Assembly (NCBI RefSeq): GCF_030398385.1
Contig: NZ_JAOAOQ010000006.1
Coordinates: forward strand, 186,001-250,000
Length of the DNA: 64,000 bases
From: Aquibium sp. ELW1220
Lineage (GTDB): Bacteria; Pseudomonadota; Alphaproteobacteria; Rhizobiales; Rhizobiaceae
Direction: 5' to 3'
Shown: positions 8,837 through 17,121 of the stretch, piece after piece
Position numbering within the stretch: the first letter of the stretch is position 1
Layout: each line of letters begins with the position of its first letter
Position numbers and translations under genes: made by a program
The notes under the pieces: generated by a model
The model's database searches: none
What the model saw: the letters and a program-made list of their open reading frames with translations, nothing else
Told to the model about the DNA's origin: nothing

Positions 8837-9346
8837 TCAAGACGCCCGCGGGGACTGCGCACGGCGGCCCCGGCGCCAGCCGCCGGCGGTACGACCGGCG
8901 ACGAGCCAGTAGGCGAGGCCGCCGACGATTCCGGCCGCCAGGAGGGCCGCCGCCAGAAGCGGTTCCGACACGCCGCTGGCGGCCCCGAGCGGCGCTCCCG
9001 GACCGTCCGCGAGTTCGCCGAGGCGGGCGCTCCAGAACGCCGGCAGCGCGACGATCGCGACGGCGCCGCCGGCGAGGGCATGGATCGTCCGGCTCCGCCA
9101 GCCCGCGACCTCGGCCACGCCGATGGCCACGGCCGCCGGCACGAACGCCACGTAGGCGACGAACAGTGCGACGAAGGGGACTGAGAAGACGACACTGCCT
9201 GCCGCGACCCAGGGCGCCTCGGCGATCCCGAAGCCGGCGACGGCGAAAAGCGCGATGTGGAGCACGGCGCTCGCCGCGACTGCGGCGCAGCCATAGCCGG
9301 CGACGACAAGGCAGAGACGGACGAGGACGAGCCCGATGCGGCTCAA
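8837..9346 (-). CDS. 169-residue four-helix membrane protein, paralogue B, TTG start
   Basis: Paralogue of the downstream membrane gene, with [20 protein letters not shown] in the middle and [19 protein letters not shown] at the C-terminus. The frame is open far upstream inside rlmN, so the start must be chosen. A TTG at 9346-9344 overlaps the rlmN TGA (9345-9343) in a TTGA arrangement, has GGCGAGG just before it, and gives a protein of exactly 169 residues, matching its paralogue. Translation is therefore probably coupled to rlmN. Function unknown; the first helix begins at once ([18 protein letters not shown]). Confidence 0.72.
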   Translation of the reverse strand: MSRIGLVLVRLCLVVAGYGCAAVAASAVLHIALFAVAGFGIAEAPWVAAGSVVFSVPFVALFVAYVAFVPAAVAIGVAEVAGWRSRTIHALAGGAVAIVALPAFWSARLGELADGPGAPLGAASGVSEPLLAAALLAAGIVGGLAYWLVAGRTAGGWRRGRRAQSPRAS

Positions 9347-10572
9347 GCCTCGCCGTGCCCCGCGATCATCATCGCCTCCAGCGCGAGCCGGTCGCTCTTG
9401 CGCATTCGTTCCGATTCCGACTTGAGCTGGCCGCAGGCGGCCAGGATGTCGCGTCCGCGCGGCGTGCGGATCGGCGAGGCATAGCCGGCCGCGTTGACCG
9501 CGTCGGCGAACTTCTCGATCGTCTCCCAGTCCGAGCACTGGTAGTTGGTGCCGGGCCAGGGGTTGAACGGGATCAGGTTGATCTTGGCCGGAATGCCCTT
9601 GAGCAACCGCACGAGTTCCTTCGCATCCGCAAGACTGTCGTTGACGTCCTTCAGCATCACGTATTCGAAGGTGATGCGGCGCGCGTTCGAGAGGCCCGGA
9701 TAGGCGCGACAGGCAGCCATCAGGTCCTTCAGCGGATACTTCTTGTTGATCGGCACCAGCATGTCGCGCAGATCGTCGCGCACCGCGTGCAGCGAGATTG
9801 CGAGCATGACGCCGATCTCCTCGCCGGTGCGGAAGATCTCCGGCACCACGCCCGAGGTCGATAGCGTGATGCGGCGCTTCGACAGCGACAGCCCGTCGCC
9901 GTCCGAGGCGATGAGCAGCGCCTTCTTCACCTCTTCGAAATTGTACAGCGGCTCGCCCATGCCCATCATCACGATGTTGGTGATGCGGCGGCCCTCCGCC
10001 GGCACGATGGCGCCGGCCGGCGTGTCCCGGTCTGGAAAGTCGCCCAGCCGGTCGCGCGCCGTCATCAGCTGGACGAGGATTTCCTCGGCGGTCAGATTGC
10101 GCACCAGCTTCTGCGTGCCGGTGTGGCAGAACGAGCAGGTGAGCGTACAGCCGACCTGGCTGGAGATGCACAGCGTGCCGCGGCCTTCCTCGGGGATGTA
10201 GACGGTTTCGATCTCGACCGGCCGGCCTGCGCCGCGCGGCGGGAAGCGGAACAGCCATTTGCGCGTGCCGTCGGACGAGATCTGCTCCTCGACGATCTCC
10301 GGCCGCGCGACCGAGAAGTGGGCGGCAAGGGCGCCGCGCAGGTCCTTGGAGATGTTGAACATCTCGGCAAAGTCGGAGACCCCGCGCACGTAGAGCCAGT
10401 GCCAGAGCTGGCTGGCGCGCATCTTCGCCTGGCGCTCCGGCACGATTCCGGAGGCCACCAGCGTGTCGGCCAGTTCCTGGCGCGACAGGCCGATCAGCGG
10501 AGGCTTCTCCTTCGCCGCTGGACGAAGGGCGTTCCGCGTCTCGGCGGAAGTGATGTCGAACGATAGGGCCAT
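9343..10572 (-). CDS. rlmN: 23S rRNA (adenine(2503)-C(2))-methyltransferase RlmN
   Basis: Radical-SAM enzyme that methylates C2 of A2503 in 23S rRNA and also A37 of some tRNAs. The 409 residues contain the radical-SAM cluster motif C142-x3-C146-x2-C149 (CTLTCSFC), the glycine-rich [14 protein letters not shown], the SLHA motif and the C-terminal [14 protein letters not shown] with the second catalytic cysteine. I start at the ATG at 10572 ([13 protein letters not shown]) rather than the upstream frame extension to 10674. The stop overlaps the TTG start of a membrane-protein gene. Length fits alphaproteobacterial RlmN. Confidence 0.96.
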   Translation of the reverse strand: MALSFDITSAETRNALRPAAKEKPPLIGLSRQELADTLVASGIVPERQAKMRASQLWHWLYVRGVSDFAEMFNISKDLRGALAAHFSVARPEIVEEQISSDGTRKWLFRFPPRGAGRPVEIETVYIPEEGRGTLCISSQVGCTLTCSFCHTGTQKLVRNLTAEEILVQLMTARDRLGDFPDRDTPAGAIVPAEGRRITNIVMMGMGEPLYNFEEVKKALLIASDGDGLSLSKRRITLSTSGVVPEIFRTGEEIGVMLAISLHAVRDDLRDMLVPINKKYPLKDLMAACRAYPGLSNARRITFEYVMLKDVNDSLADAKELVRLLKGIPAKINLIPFNPWPGTNYQCSDWETIEKFADAVNAAGYASPIRTPRGRDILAACGQLKSESERMRKSDRLALEAMMIAGHGEA

Positions 10573-11163
10573 GGTCGAGCTGAGATAAGGTCGGCCGCAG
10601 CCGAATGCCAATGTGGCGCGCCTTCTAGCAGGAAATGTCCCGGCGGTCACGCCCGCCGCGGGCTTCGCCTGCAATCGATTTCGTCGAACGATGATGACGA
10701 TCGTGATTTATCAATTTATCCTGCACCGTGCGCGAGGCGAGCGGGAGAACGATGCTGCCGCTCCATCCCGTCCTCATCGCCCTCGATGAGGCCGGCACGA
10801 GACCGGCCGCTGATTCCGCGACCACGCGTTACCGTCACCAGCCGGCGATCATTCGCCGCCCGTGGCTCAGGTGGGGCGATGATCGGCGAAATCGTGATGG
10901 AGAGACGACTATCCACATCTTTCGCGCGCCGGACGTCTTGGTGGAGAAAGACGTTTTCGCCATGAGCAGGCAGTCGCAGCATTGCGGTTCCCGCTCGCGT
11001 CTGCCGGATGCGCGGGATCGGCAGATCGCCGGCCATCGATCCGACCGCCGTCATCCCGATTGCGGGCGGGCGTCACCCGACCTTCGAGGAGCGGATGCCC
11101 CCGGCAAGGGTCGGCGACACCCCGGGGTTGGACTGCCGGCCGACGAAGAGATGGAACCGAGAC
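10573..11163. other. 591-base intergenic region without a convincing gene
   Basis: Two overlapping open frames here (10728-11183 plus, 10716-11054 minus) have no recognisable domain, atypical Arg/Pro/His-rich composition and no good start signal, so I leave them out. The segment holds an imperfect inverted repeat around 10842-10894 (GGCGATCATTCGCC against GGCGATGATCGGCG) that could be an operator for the adjacent TetR gene or a remnant. It should contain the promoters of rlmN (minus) and the TetR gene (plus). Confidence 0.4.
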
Positions 11164-11766
11164 TTGCCCCGCCCCAGAATTGATCCCACGGCCGTGCGGA
11201 CGAAGATGCTGGACGCCACCGAAGGGCTCATCCGCATTCACGGCGCGCGCAAGGTCACCGTCTCGGACGTCGCGGCCGCCTGCGGCATGTCCCAATCCAA
11301 CGCCTATCGCTTCTTTGCGAGCCGCCAGGCGTTGCTGGAAGCCGTCGCGGAGCGCTGGTACGAGGCGATCGAAGACGATCTGGCGACCATCGCCGTATCG
11401 AACGAGCCGCCGGCCGAGCAGCTGGTCCGATTCGTCGCGCGCCGGTACGAACTGAAGCGGTCACGCCATCTCGAGGATCCGGACCTGTTTCAGGCCTGCC
11501 TGGAACTCGGCCTTGCCGATACGGGCGTCGGGAAGCGGCACCTCGACCGGCTCCGCGCGCTTGTCGAGGGCATCGTGCGCCGTTGCGGCGACCAGGACCT
11601 GATCGGCGGACGCGATCCGGTCAAGGCCGCGGAACTCGTCGAGGCGATGACCGTCCGCTTCCGCGATCCGGGCCTGATCGTCCGCCACCTCGAGGAGGAT
11701 TCCGTCAGGCGCGCGGCCGAAGCGGCCGGCATCGTGCTGGCGGGCCTGGCCCATCTGCAGGACTGA
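11164..11766 (+). CDS. TetR-family transcriptional regulator
   Basis: DNA-binding repressor-type protein with a TetR N-terminal helix-turn-helix (KVTVSDVAAACGMSQSNAYRFFASRQALLEAV, about residues 30-62) and a helical ligand/dimer domain to the end, 200 residues from the chosen start. The frame is open from 11008, but the TTG at 11164 (MPRPRIDPTAVRTKMLDATEGLI) gives a normal TetR N-terminus; an ATG at 11095 would add 23 residues of low-complexity sequence. The regulated genes and ligand are unknown; no divergent transporter lies next to it. Confidence 0.82.
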   Translation: MPRPRIDPTAVRTKMLDATEGLIRIHGARKVTVSDVAAACGMSQSNAYRFFASRQALLEAVAERWYEAIEDDLATIAVSNEPPAEQLVRFVARRYELKRSRHLEDPDLFQACLELGLADTGVGKRHLDRLRALVEGIVRRCGDQDLIGGRDPVKAAELVEAMTVRFRDPGLIVRHLEEDSVRRAAEAAGIVLAGLAHLQD

Positions 11767-11825
11767 ACCGCCGGCCCGCGGCCCCGTCTCGCGACGCGGG
11801 TACGAAGCCCGCGCCGTCAGCAGCC

Positions 11826-12329
11826 TTACTTGCAGGCCGAGATCGAATCGAGTGCCGCCGAGATGCCGCGCAGCGAGAAGGAGTAGTTCGTCGGGTTGCC
11901 GCGGCCGGACGTGGCGCTCACCTGCATGGCCGAGCCCGACTTCATGGCGGCGACCAGCTGCGGTTCCTCGGCGGCGTTCTCAAGCCAGGCCGATTTGCCC
12001 TTGGTGAACAGGGAGAACGACTTGTCGCCCACCTTCACCATCACCTTGGAATTCTCCCGGAAGGCATAGGAAGCGATGAACTGCGGCTCGAAGGCCACGT
12101 TCTGCCCCGGCTTCTGGCTGACGAAGAAGAAGATGTCGCCATGGTCGAGGGTCGACGGCTGCTTCTCTTTGGGAACCGACAGCACGTAGCAGACCTTGCC
12201 GGCGTCGGCCTGGTAGGAATAGGTGCCCCAGTCGTTGTACTGCCCGACCTTGGTGGCCGACTGCGCCAGGGCGGGCCCCGCGACGGCCATCGCCACGATG
12301 CCAGCTGTGATCGAAATCAGTGCACGCAT
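11826..12329 (-). CDS. Invasion-associated locus B (IalB) family periplasmic protein
   Basis: Secreted protein of 167 residues. A signal peptide (MRALISITAGIVAMAVAGPALA, cleavage near 22) precedes an IalB-type domain recognised by DWGTYSYQADAGKVCYVLSVP and the final C166. Cysteines C47 and C166 probably form the family disulfide. IalB is linked to erythrocyte invasion in Bartonella, but homologues are common in free-living rhizobia, where the role is unclear. I start at the ATG at 12329, preceded by GCAGGA, rather than the longer frame from 12404. Convergent with the TetR gene. Confidence 0.88.
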   Translation of the reverse strand: MRALISITAGIVAMAVAGPALAQSATKVGQYNDWGTYSYQADAGKVCYVLSVPKEKQPSTLDHGDIFFFVSQKPGQNVAFEPQFIASYAFRENSKVMVKVGDKSFSLFTKGKSAWLENAAEEPQLVAAMKSGSAMQVSATSGRGNPTNYSFSLRGISAALDSISACK

Positions 12330-12674
12330 ATTGTCCTGCCGTTGTCCTGGTGTGTCCTGATCGAGCGAATCCGAAGGCGTCCCTCCGGGACCGACTCGCT
12401 TCATATTGAATTAATCGCGGTTACCAAATGGTGAACTCCATGCTCATCATCTCGATTCCGCAAATGCCGGTGCCTGGCTGGCGCAAGATGCGCACGGGCT
12501 GAACGACCTTCACGAAATGTGAAACGGATGAAAACGGCAACAGTTTGTCGCTGGCAGGGATCAGCCGCACAGGGTTTCGGCAAGGCGAGGCGATGGCGTA
12601 TTGCGCGGCGGCGTGGAGCTACGTAGTTTCAGGCGAAACGACGGCCCGGCGAGCGGGCGAAGAGCCTGAGGACA
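12330..12674. other. 345-base divergent promoter region between ialB-like and ECF sigma genes
   Basis: No gene is supported here. The segment separates the minus-strand IalB-family gene from the plus-strand sigma factor and must contain both promoters. I looked for GGAAC-N16/17-CGTT (EcfG type) and TGATC-N18-TAAGA (RpoE type) boxes by eye and saw neither clearly. Confidence 0.35.
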
Positions 12675-13247
12675 ATGACTGGGCCGCGAGAAGAGTATGC
12701 ACGCCTTGCGACCCTGGTTGCGGAACGGCGCGACCGCGAGGCGTTTGCAACGCTGTTCGATCATTTCGCGCCGCGCATCAACGGCTACCTGCAGCGGCTC
12801 GGGATGGACGGCGGGTCGGCCGAGGACGTCGCGCAGGAGGTGATGGCCGTGCTCTGGCACAAGGCGCATCTCTTCGATCCGGCCAAATCCTCGCTCGCCA
12901 CGTGGCTGTTCCGCATCGCCCGCAACCGGCGCATCGACGGCCTGCGCCGCGACCGCTCGCATCTGATCGATTCCGACGACCCGATCCTGCAGCCGGAGGG
13001 CGAGGAAGCCGCAGACGTCGTCATGGACGCGAACAACCGGGACGAGCGCGTGCGCGTCGCACTGGCGACGCTGCCTGCCGAGCAGGTCGAACTCATCCGG
13101 CTGGCCTTCTTCGTCGGCCTGTCGCACAGCCAGATCGCCGACCAGACCGGCTTGCCGCTCGGAACGGTGAAGTCGCGGATCAGGCTGGCCTTCGGCCGGC
13201 TGCGCAAGGCGATCGAGGCCGATCCCAGGGTGGACGTCGACGCCTGA
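12675..13247 (+). CDS. ECF (sigma-70 family group 4) RNA polymerase sigma factor
   Basis: Alternative sigma factor of 190 residues with region 2 (about 22-90: LFDHFAPRINGYLQRLG, AEDVAQEVMAVLWHKAHLFDPAKSSLATWLFRIARNRRIDGLRR) and region 4 (about 128-182: LPAEQVELIRLAFFVGLSHSQIADQTGLPLGTVKSRIRLAFGRLR). The region-2 wording resembles the RpoE-ChrR group (ECF11/12), which answers singlet oxygen in Rhodobacter. GAGGACA precedes the ATG. Unusually, no anti-sigma gene follows: the next gene is on the other strand and starts converging seven bases after the stop, so this sigma factor is either orphan or controlled by a distant partner. Confidence 0.92.
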   Translation: MTGPREEYARLATLVAERRDREAFATLFDHFAPRINGYLQRLGMDGGSAEDVAQEVMAVLWHKAHLFDPAKSSLATWLFRIARNRRIDGLRRDRSHLIDSDDPILQPEGEEAADVVMDANNRDERVRVALATLPAEQVELIRLAFFVGLSHSQIADQTGLPLGTVKSRIRLAFGRLRKAIEADPRVDVDA

Positions 13248-13253
13248 TCCCGC

Positions 13254-13667
13254 CTAGCGCGAACCGGCGCCGGGATCCTCGTCCCGCGCGAGATCGTCCA
13301 GGAAATCGCGCGCCGCGGTGCGGTGGGCCGGCTTGATGTGCGCCCGGATCGCTCCCAGCGCTGCGAGCAGCACGGAAACGTCGTCGGTAAAGCCGAGGCC
13401 GAGAATGAAATCCGGCACGAAGTCCAGCGGCAGCACGAAATAGGCGAGTGCGGCAAAGAGCGTTCCCCGCACCCGTGTCGGGGTCCGCTCGTCGAGCGCG
13501 CAGAAATAGCCGGCCACGACCTCGTCCATGAAGGGGATTCGGCCTGCCGCCCGCCGCACGGTCCGCCACAGCCCTTCGCGCACGCGTCGTTCGCGCTTGC
13601 GCTCCTCGGCCGCCGGGACGGGGGCGAGGATGTCGGCGATGCGGTCCGGATCTAGGGTCTCGGTCAT
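13254..13667 (-). CDS. YkvA family (DUF1232) protein
   Basis: Small protein of 136 residues with the DUF1232 core AALAYFVLPLDFVPDFILGLGFTDDVSVLLAALGAI (about 78-115), a hydrophobic hairpin seen in YkvA-like proteins of unknown function. An amphipathic basic helix lies before it (ERKRERRVREGLWRTVRRAAGR). The frame is open from 13733; I use the ATG at 13667 although its ribosome-binding site is weak. Downstream of the dehydratase gene on the minus strand by 46 bases, so thpR, the dehydratase and this gene may form one unit. Confidence 0.82.
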   Translation of the reverse strand: MTETLDPDRIADILAPVPAAEERKRERRVREGLWRTVRRAAGRIPFMDEVVAGYFCALDERTPTRVRGTLFAALAYFVLPLDFVPDFILGLGFTDDVSVLLAALGAIRAHIKPAHRTAARDFLDDLARDEDPGAGSR

Positions 13668-13713
13668 GATGAAGAAGTGGTGATGGAAAACGGCGCGCGC
13701 AAGATCGTCCGGC

Positions 13714-14010
13714 TCACCCGCGCGCAAAGCCATCCATCTTGCGGGCGAGCTTCACGTCGAGCTCGGTGATGCCGTCGGCATCGTGCGTGGATAGCGTCAC
13801 CTGCACCGTCTTGTAGACGTTGGACCACTCCGGATGGTGGTCCATCTTCTCGGCCGCCAGTGCCACGCGGCTCATGAAGCCGAAGGCCTCGTTGAAATTG
13901 CGGAAGGTGAAGGTCCGCGTGATCGCCGAGCGCCCGTCGACCAGGCTCCAGCCGTCGAGTTCGTCGAGCGCCTGCGCGACGGCGGCGTCGTCCAGCCGGG
14001 CGGAAGCCAT
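13714..14010 (-). CDS. phhB: 4a-hydroxytetrahydrobiopterin dehydratase
   Basis: Pterin-4a-carbinolamine dehydratase of 98 residues, which regenerates the pterin cofactor after aromatic amino acid hydroxylation. The signature is complete: [58 protein letters not shown] is represented by the catalytic [13 protein letters not shown] stretch at about 55-67 and the [10 protein letters not shown] turn. The ATG at 14010 begins one base after the thpR stop, so the two are translationally close. No pterin-dependent hydroxylase (phhA) is in the window. Confidence 0.93.
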   Translation of the reverse strand: MASARLDDAAVAQALDELDGWSLVDGRSAITRTFTFRNFNEAFGFMSRVALAAEKMDHHPEWSNVYKTVQVTLSTHDADGITELDVKLARKMDGFARG

Positions 14011-14011
14011 C

Positions 14012-14605
14012 TCAGCGCCACATCGGAGCGTTTTCCGCCCCGGCGCGCTCGTTCGCCGACCCTGCGCGGGCTCCTTCGAGCGGCCAGGCCTCCTCGACGA
14101 TGTAGGGCCCGCCGCCCACTGAATCGCGCGACGACATGAGCACGAACCGGCCGACCCTGAACGGCGCGGTGGCGAAGCCGCCATGGCCCGACAGGTAGGG
14201 CGCGAGCTCCAGCGGGCTGGTGTTGCGCAGCCGCGCGATCGTCACGTGCGGCGTGAACTTGCGCGCATCGGCCGGGGCGCCGTTGCGCAGGCAGATGCGG
14301 TCGATCTCGCCCTGCAGCGCGGCGAGCTCCGCCGAGGGCGCCACGCCGGCCCACAGCGCATGCGGCTTCTTGTTGCCGAAGGCGCCGACGCCCGAAAGCC
14401 TGATGTCGAAGGCGGGACGGCTGATCCGATCGAGGCCGTTGACGATGTCGTCGGCGACGTGACCCTCGACGTCGCCGATGAACCGCACCGTGATGTGGTA
14501 GTTTTCGACATCGATCCAGCGGGCTCCCGGCAGGCCGCCGCGCAGCAGCGACAGAGAGAGAGCCGCATCGCGCGGGATCTCGAGGGCGGTGAAAAGTCGC
14601 GGCAT
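14012..14605 (-). CDS. thpR: RNA 2',3'-cyclic phosphodiesterase (ThpR, LigT family)
   Basis: 2H-phosphoesterase of 197 residues. Both catalytic HxTx motifs are present: H37-I-T39 (NYHITVRF) and H120-V-T122 (PHVTIARL), with the LigT spacing of about 80 residues. The N-terminus [11 protein letters not shown] is characteristic. The open frame continues upstream to 15817 only because of GC bias; the ATG at 14605 gives the normal length. It likely hydrolyses 2',3'-cyclic ends of RNA; the physiological substrate is uncertain in the family. It abuts the dehydratase gene. Confidence 0.92.
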   Translation of the reverse strand: MPRLFTALEIPRDAALSLSLLRGGLPGARWIDVENYHITVRFIGDVEGHVADDIVNGLDRISRPAFDIRLSGVGAFGNKKPHALWAGVAPSAELAALQGEIDRICLRNGAPADARKFTPHVTIARLRNTSPLELAPYLSGHGGFATAPFRVGRFVLMSSRDSVGGGPYIVEEAWPLEGARAGSANERAGAENAPMWR

Positions 14606-15103
14606 GGCAGCCTCCTCGAATCGCTCCGTCATGGCCAGCGAACCACCGATCGCCCCGTACGGCAAGCCCGTTTCCGCCGCGCCCTCCGATTCATGCTGCA
14701 TCGCACAAGCCGCCCGCCTCTGTCGCGGCATCCCGGAACGGCGGGCAAGCGAAGCGGACACCGCCGTCTCGGGACCCATGCCTCGCCCGCCGGCAGGCAG
14801 CAGGAAATGCGGGGACAGTTTACTTAATTCGGCAGCACTCGACGCCTTCTCAGTCGTTCTCGAGCCGAATGGAGTAAACTGTCCCCGTATTTCCGGCGCC
14901 CGATCCGCTTCGAGGGGTGGCGCGCGGCGCTGCCGTCCGTCCTGCGTCGTCGCTTCGCGACGGAACCTCCAGCCCCGGCTTCGGCTGGAGGACGAAACGC
15001 TCGCGCCACCGCAAGCGAAATCAACCGCTTCCGCGAATTTTCGTCCGCTCTGTCCACACCCCCCGGAAACCGCGCCACACTGCGCGCGATGAAAGGAGCC
15101 GGA
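14606..15103. other. 498-base intergenic region with a repeat palindrome
   Basis: No gene is supported. Open frames on both strands are Arg/Ala/Ser-rich shadows. The segment contains the GGGGACAG inverted repeat at 14803-14894 (listed separately) and otherwise low-complexity GC-rich DNA, including a run near 14961-15000 with GGCTTCGGCTGG and CCAGCCCCGG that can fold. Confidence 0.45.
14803..14894. repeat. REP-like inverted repeat with GGGGACAGTTTAC arms
   Basis: Two 31-base arms, 14803-14833 and 14864-14894, are reverse complements with 28 of 31 matches and enclose a 30-base loop. The arm core is GGGGACAGTTTACT followed by ATTCGGC. A third copy of the core lies at 15597-15619. The layout resembles repetitive extragenic palindromes mobilised by IS200-like (RAYT/Y1) transposases, but no transposase is nearby. 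Confidence 0.8.
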
Positions 15104-15508
15104 ATGGACAGGGACGAACGCATCTTGAGGCCGATCATCGCGACGCTGGTCGCGCTGGCCGTGCTCGCCGAGCGTTCCGCCGTCCGGTCGCTCCTCGTCC
15201 GCTGGGTCGTGCTCGGGGCGCTGCGCCGCGCCGAGGACGTGCTGACCCGCTACGTCGCGAGCGTGACCGGCATCGACGAACCGTTCTTCGACGACACCGC
15301 CGCGCCCGGCAGCGCACCCGCCGATGCGGCAGTGGTCGCCTGGCGCCTGCGCTGGCTGGCGGCCTTCCTCGGCGCCCTGCTCGACGACGCCTGCGCGCTG
15401 CACGCCTGGACGCCCGCCCTCGACGGCCGGCGCCGCCGCACCTCGGTCGTTGAGCCGAGTCCCGTCGTGGCGGGACACGGCGCGTTTCAGCCCTACGACA
15501 CGTCCTGA
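15104..15508 (+). CDS. Hypothetical protein, 134 residues
   Basis: Unrecognised. The ATG at 15104 has AAGGAGCC just upstream (an ATG at 15089 in the same frame would add five residues), which supports real translation. The protein starts MDRDERILRPIIATLVALAVLAERSA, has a weakly hydrophobic helix at about 9-40, a second at about 75-95 (VVAWRLRWLAAFLGALLDDAC), and a Ser/Pro-rich tail. It lies between two repeat copies. It could be a short conserved alphaproteobacterial orphan; confidence is moderate because GC-rich spacer DNA readily produces open frames. Confidence 0.55.
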   Translation: MDRDERILRPIIATLVALAVLAERSAVRSLLVRWVVLGALRRAEDVLTRYVASVTGIDEPFFDDTAAPGSAPADAAVVAWRLRWLAAFLGALLDDACALHAWTPALDGRRRRTSVVEPSPVVAGHGAFQPYDTS

Positions 15509-15596
15509 TGCCGCACGACTTCCGGCGCCATTATCATCCGCATCCGGCTGGCCGGCGGAACCACCGCGCGGCACGCCGGCGCTTGCGCAAAAATTT

Positions 15597-15619
15597 GGGG
15601 ACAGTTTACCGAATTCGGC
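15597..15619 (+). repeat. Single copy of the GGGGACAGTTTAC repeat
   Basis: Matches the 23-base core of the left arm at 14811-14833 at 21 of 23 positions, in the same orientation, and is preceded by AAATTT as the other copies are preceded by GGAAAT. No inverted partner is seen within 100 bases, so it is a half element. It sits in the 172-base gap 15509-15680, which holds no gene. Confidence 0.75.
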
Positions 15620-15680
15620 AGAACGTCCTCGCGTTTGCCCGGCCTCGCCGTTCCCCGAGCGCCCGCTCGTCAGGCTGCGG

Positions 15681-16328
15681 TCATCCGGCCGGCCGGTCGA
15701 GCCTCGCCAGCGCCTGCTCGACCACGGGCAGCGCGTTCTCCACCATCCGGTCGACGCCTTCCGCATTGGGATGCATCCCGTCGTCGAGGAGCAGCGACGC
15801 ATCGGCCGCGACGCCATCGAGAAAGAACGGGTAGAGGATCAGGTCGTGCTTTTCGGCCAGCCGCGGGAAGATGCCGTTGAAGGACGCCATGAAGTCCTGG
15901 CCGAGATTGGGCGCGGCCACCATCCCGGCGAGCAGGATGGCGATGCCCCGTTCCTTGAGGCGCGCGATCATGGCATCGAGGTTCCGCTCGGTGATCTCCG
16001 GCGAGATCCCGCGCAGCATGTCGTTCGCTCCCAGTTCGAGGATGACGAGGTCCGTCCCCTCCGGCACCGACCAGTCCAGCCGCGACAGGCCGCCGCTCGT
16101 CGTATCGCCGGATACGCCGGCATTGGCCACCGTAACCTCGTGGCCTTTGGCGCGCAGCGCCACCTCCAGCCGCTCGGGAAAGGACTGCCCGGCATCGAGC
16201 TGGTACCCGGCCATCAGGCTGTCGCCGAAGCCGACGATTTCCACCGGTTCGGCGGCGGCTGCGAGAACCGAACCCGCCCAGACCAATCCGGCAGCGGCAA
16301 AAGCGCGTAGCAACTGTTTGAAAGCCAT
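15681..16328 (-). CDS. tesA: SGNH/GDSL arylesterase (TesA-like), secreted
   Basis: Periplasmic esterase/lysophospholipase-type hydrolase of 215 residues. A signal peptide (residues 1-25, ending VLAAAAEP) precedes the SGNH core: GFGDSLMAG with nucleophile S37, the glycine block at about 78-80, GAND with N102, and DGMHPN with D183 and H186. The substrate in cells is uncertain; E. coli TesA cleaves thioesters and lysophospholipids. It is divergent from the ybbA/ybbP-like ABC genes, the same neighbourhood as tesA-ybbA-ybbP in E. coli, which supports orthology. Confidence 0.92.
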   Translation of the reverse strand: MAFKQLLRAFAAAGLVWAGSVLAAAAEPVEIVGFGDSLMAGYQLDAGQSFPERLEVALRAKGHEVTVANAGVSGDTTSGGLSRLDWSVPEGTDLVILELGANDMLRGISPEITERNLDAMIARLKERGIAILLAGMVAAPNLGQDFMASFNGIFPRLAEKHDLILYPFFLDGVAADASLLLDDGMHPNAEGVDRMVENALPVVEQALARLDRPAG

Positions 16329-16415
16329 TGACGAACACCCATATCTGACCGGGCCGACCGCTCGCGCCGCCGCATCCGAACCACGATTTCTCCAACCATA
16401 TAGGGTCCGCTTCCG

Positions 16416-17111
16416 GTGACAAAAGCAGTGATCGACCTGAAGAATGTTTCGCTGACGCTCGGCCAGGGCGCCTCGCGCGTCCACGTGCTGAAGGAGGTCA
16501 GCCTGCAGGTGGCAGGCGGCGAGACCACCGGCATCGTCGGGCCCTCCGGCTCGGGCAAGTCCACGCTGCTGATGGTGATCGCCGGTCTCGAAGGCACCGA
16601 TTCGGGCACCGTGAGCATCGCCGGCGAGTTGCTGACCGGCCGCAGCGAGGACGCGGTCGCGGCCTTTCGCGGTCGAAACGTCGGCATCGTGTTCCAGTCC
16701 TTCCATCTGATCCCCAACATGACGGCGCTGGAGAACGTCGCCGTCCCGCTCGAACTCGCCGGTCGCCGCGATGCCTTCGAGATCGCCGCGCGCGAGCTGG
16801 AAGCCGTCGGCCTGAAGGACCGCGTCACCCATTATCCGGGCGAACTGTCCGGTGGCGAACAGCAGCGGGTGGCCATCGCCCGGGCGCTTGCGCCGGACCC
16901 GAAGATCCTCATCGCCGACGAGCCCACCGGCAATCTCGACCAGGCCACCGGCCGCCAGGTGGCCGACCTGCTCTTCGCCAAGGCGGCCGAACGCGGCATG
17001 ACCCTGGTCCTGGTCACCCACGATCCCGCGCTCGCCAACCGGTGCACCCGCCAGGTCGCCATGCGCTCCGGCCGCATCGAGAGCGGCCAGATCCGCGCCG
17101 TTCCGGCGTGA
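16416..17111 (+). CDS. ybbA: ABC transporter ATP-binding protein (YbbA-like)
   Basis: ATPase subunit of the LolD/MacB-type subfamily, 231 residues. Walker A GPSGSGKST at 42-50, Q-loop in VFQSFHLIPNMTALENV, signature LSGGEQQR near 143-150, Walker B ILIADEPTGNLD and H-loop VTHDPAL are all intact. It starts with GTG at 16416. The partner permease gene follows after ten bases. Together with the divergent esterase this matches the YbbA/YbbP system, whose cargo is unknown. Confidence 0.94.
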   Translation: MTKAVIDLKNVSLTLGQGASRVHVLKEVSLQVAGGETTGIVGPSGSGKSTLLMVIAGLEGTDSGTVSIAGELLTGRSEDAVAAFRGRNVGIVFQSFHLIPNMTALENVAVPLELAGRRDAFEIAARELEAVGLKDRVTHYPGELSGGEQQRVAIARALAPDPKILIADEPTGNLDQATGRQVADLLFAKAAERGMTLVLVTHDPALANRCTRQVAMRSGRIESGQIRAVPA

Positions 17112-17121
17112 GGCGGCAGCG

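Noticed and set aside
11008-11163. Upstream extension of the TetR gene
   Set aside because: The added 52 residues are Pro/Arg-rich and precede a normal TetR N-terminus; I prefer the TTG at 11164 but cannot prove it.
10728-11183. 151-codon plus-strand frame upstream of the TetR gene
   Set aside because: No recognisable fold, poor start signal and it runs into the TetR coding region in another frame.
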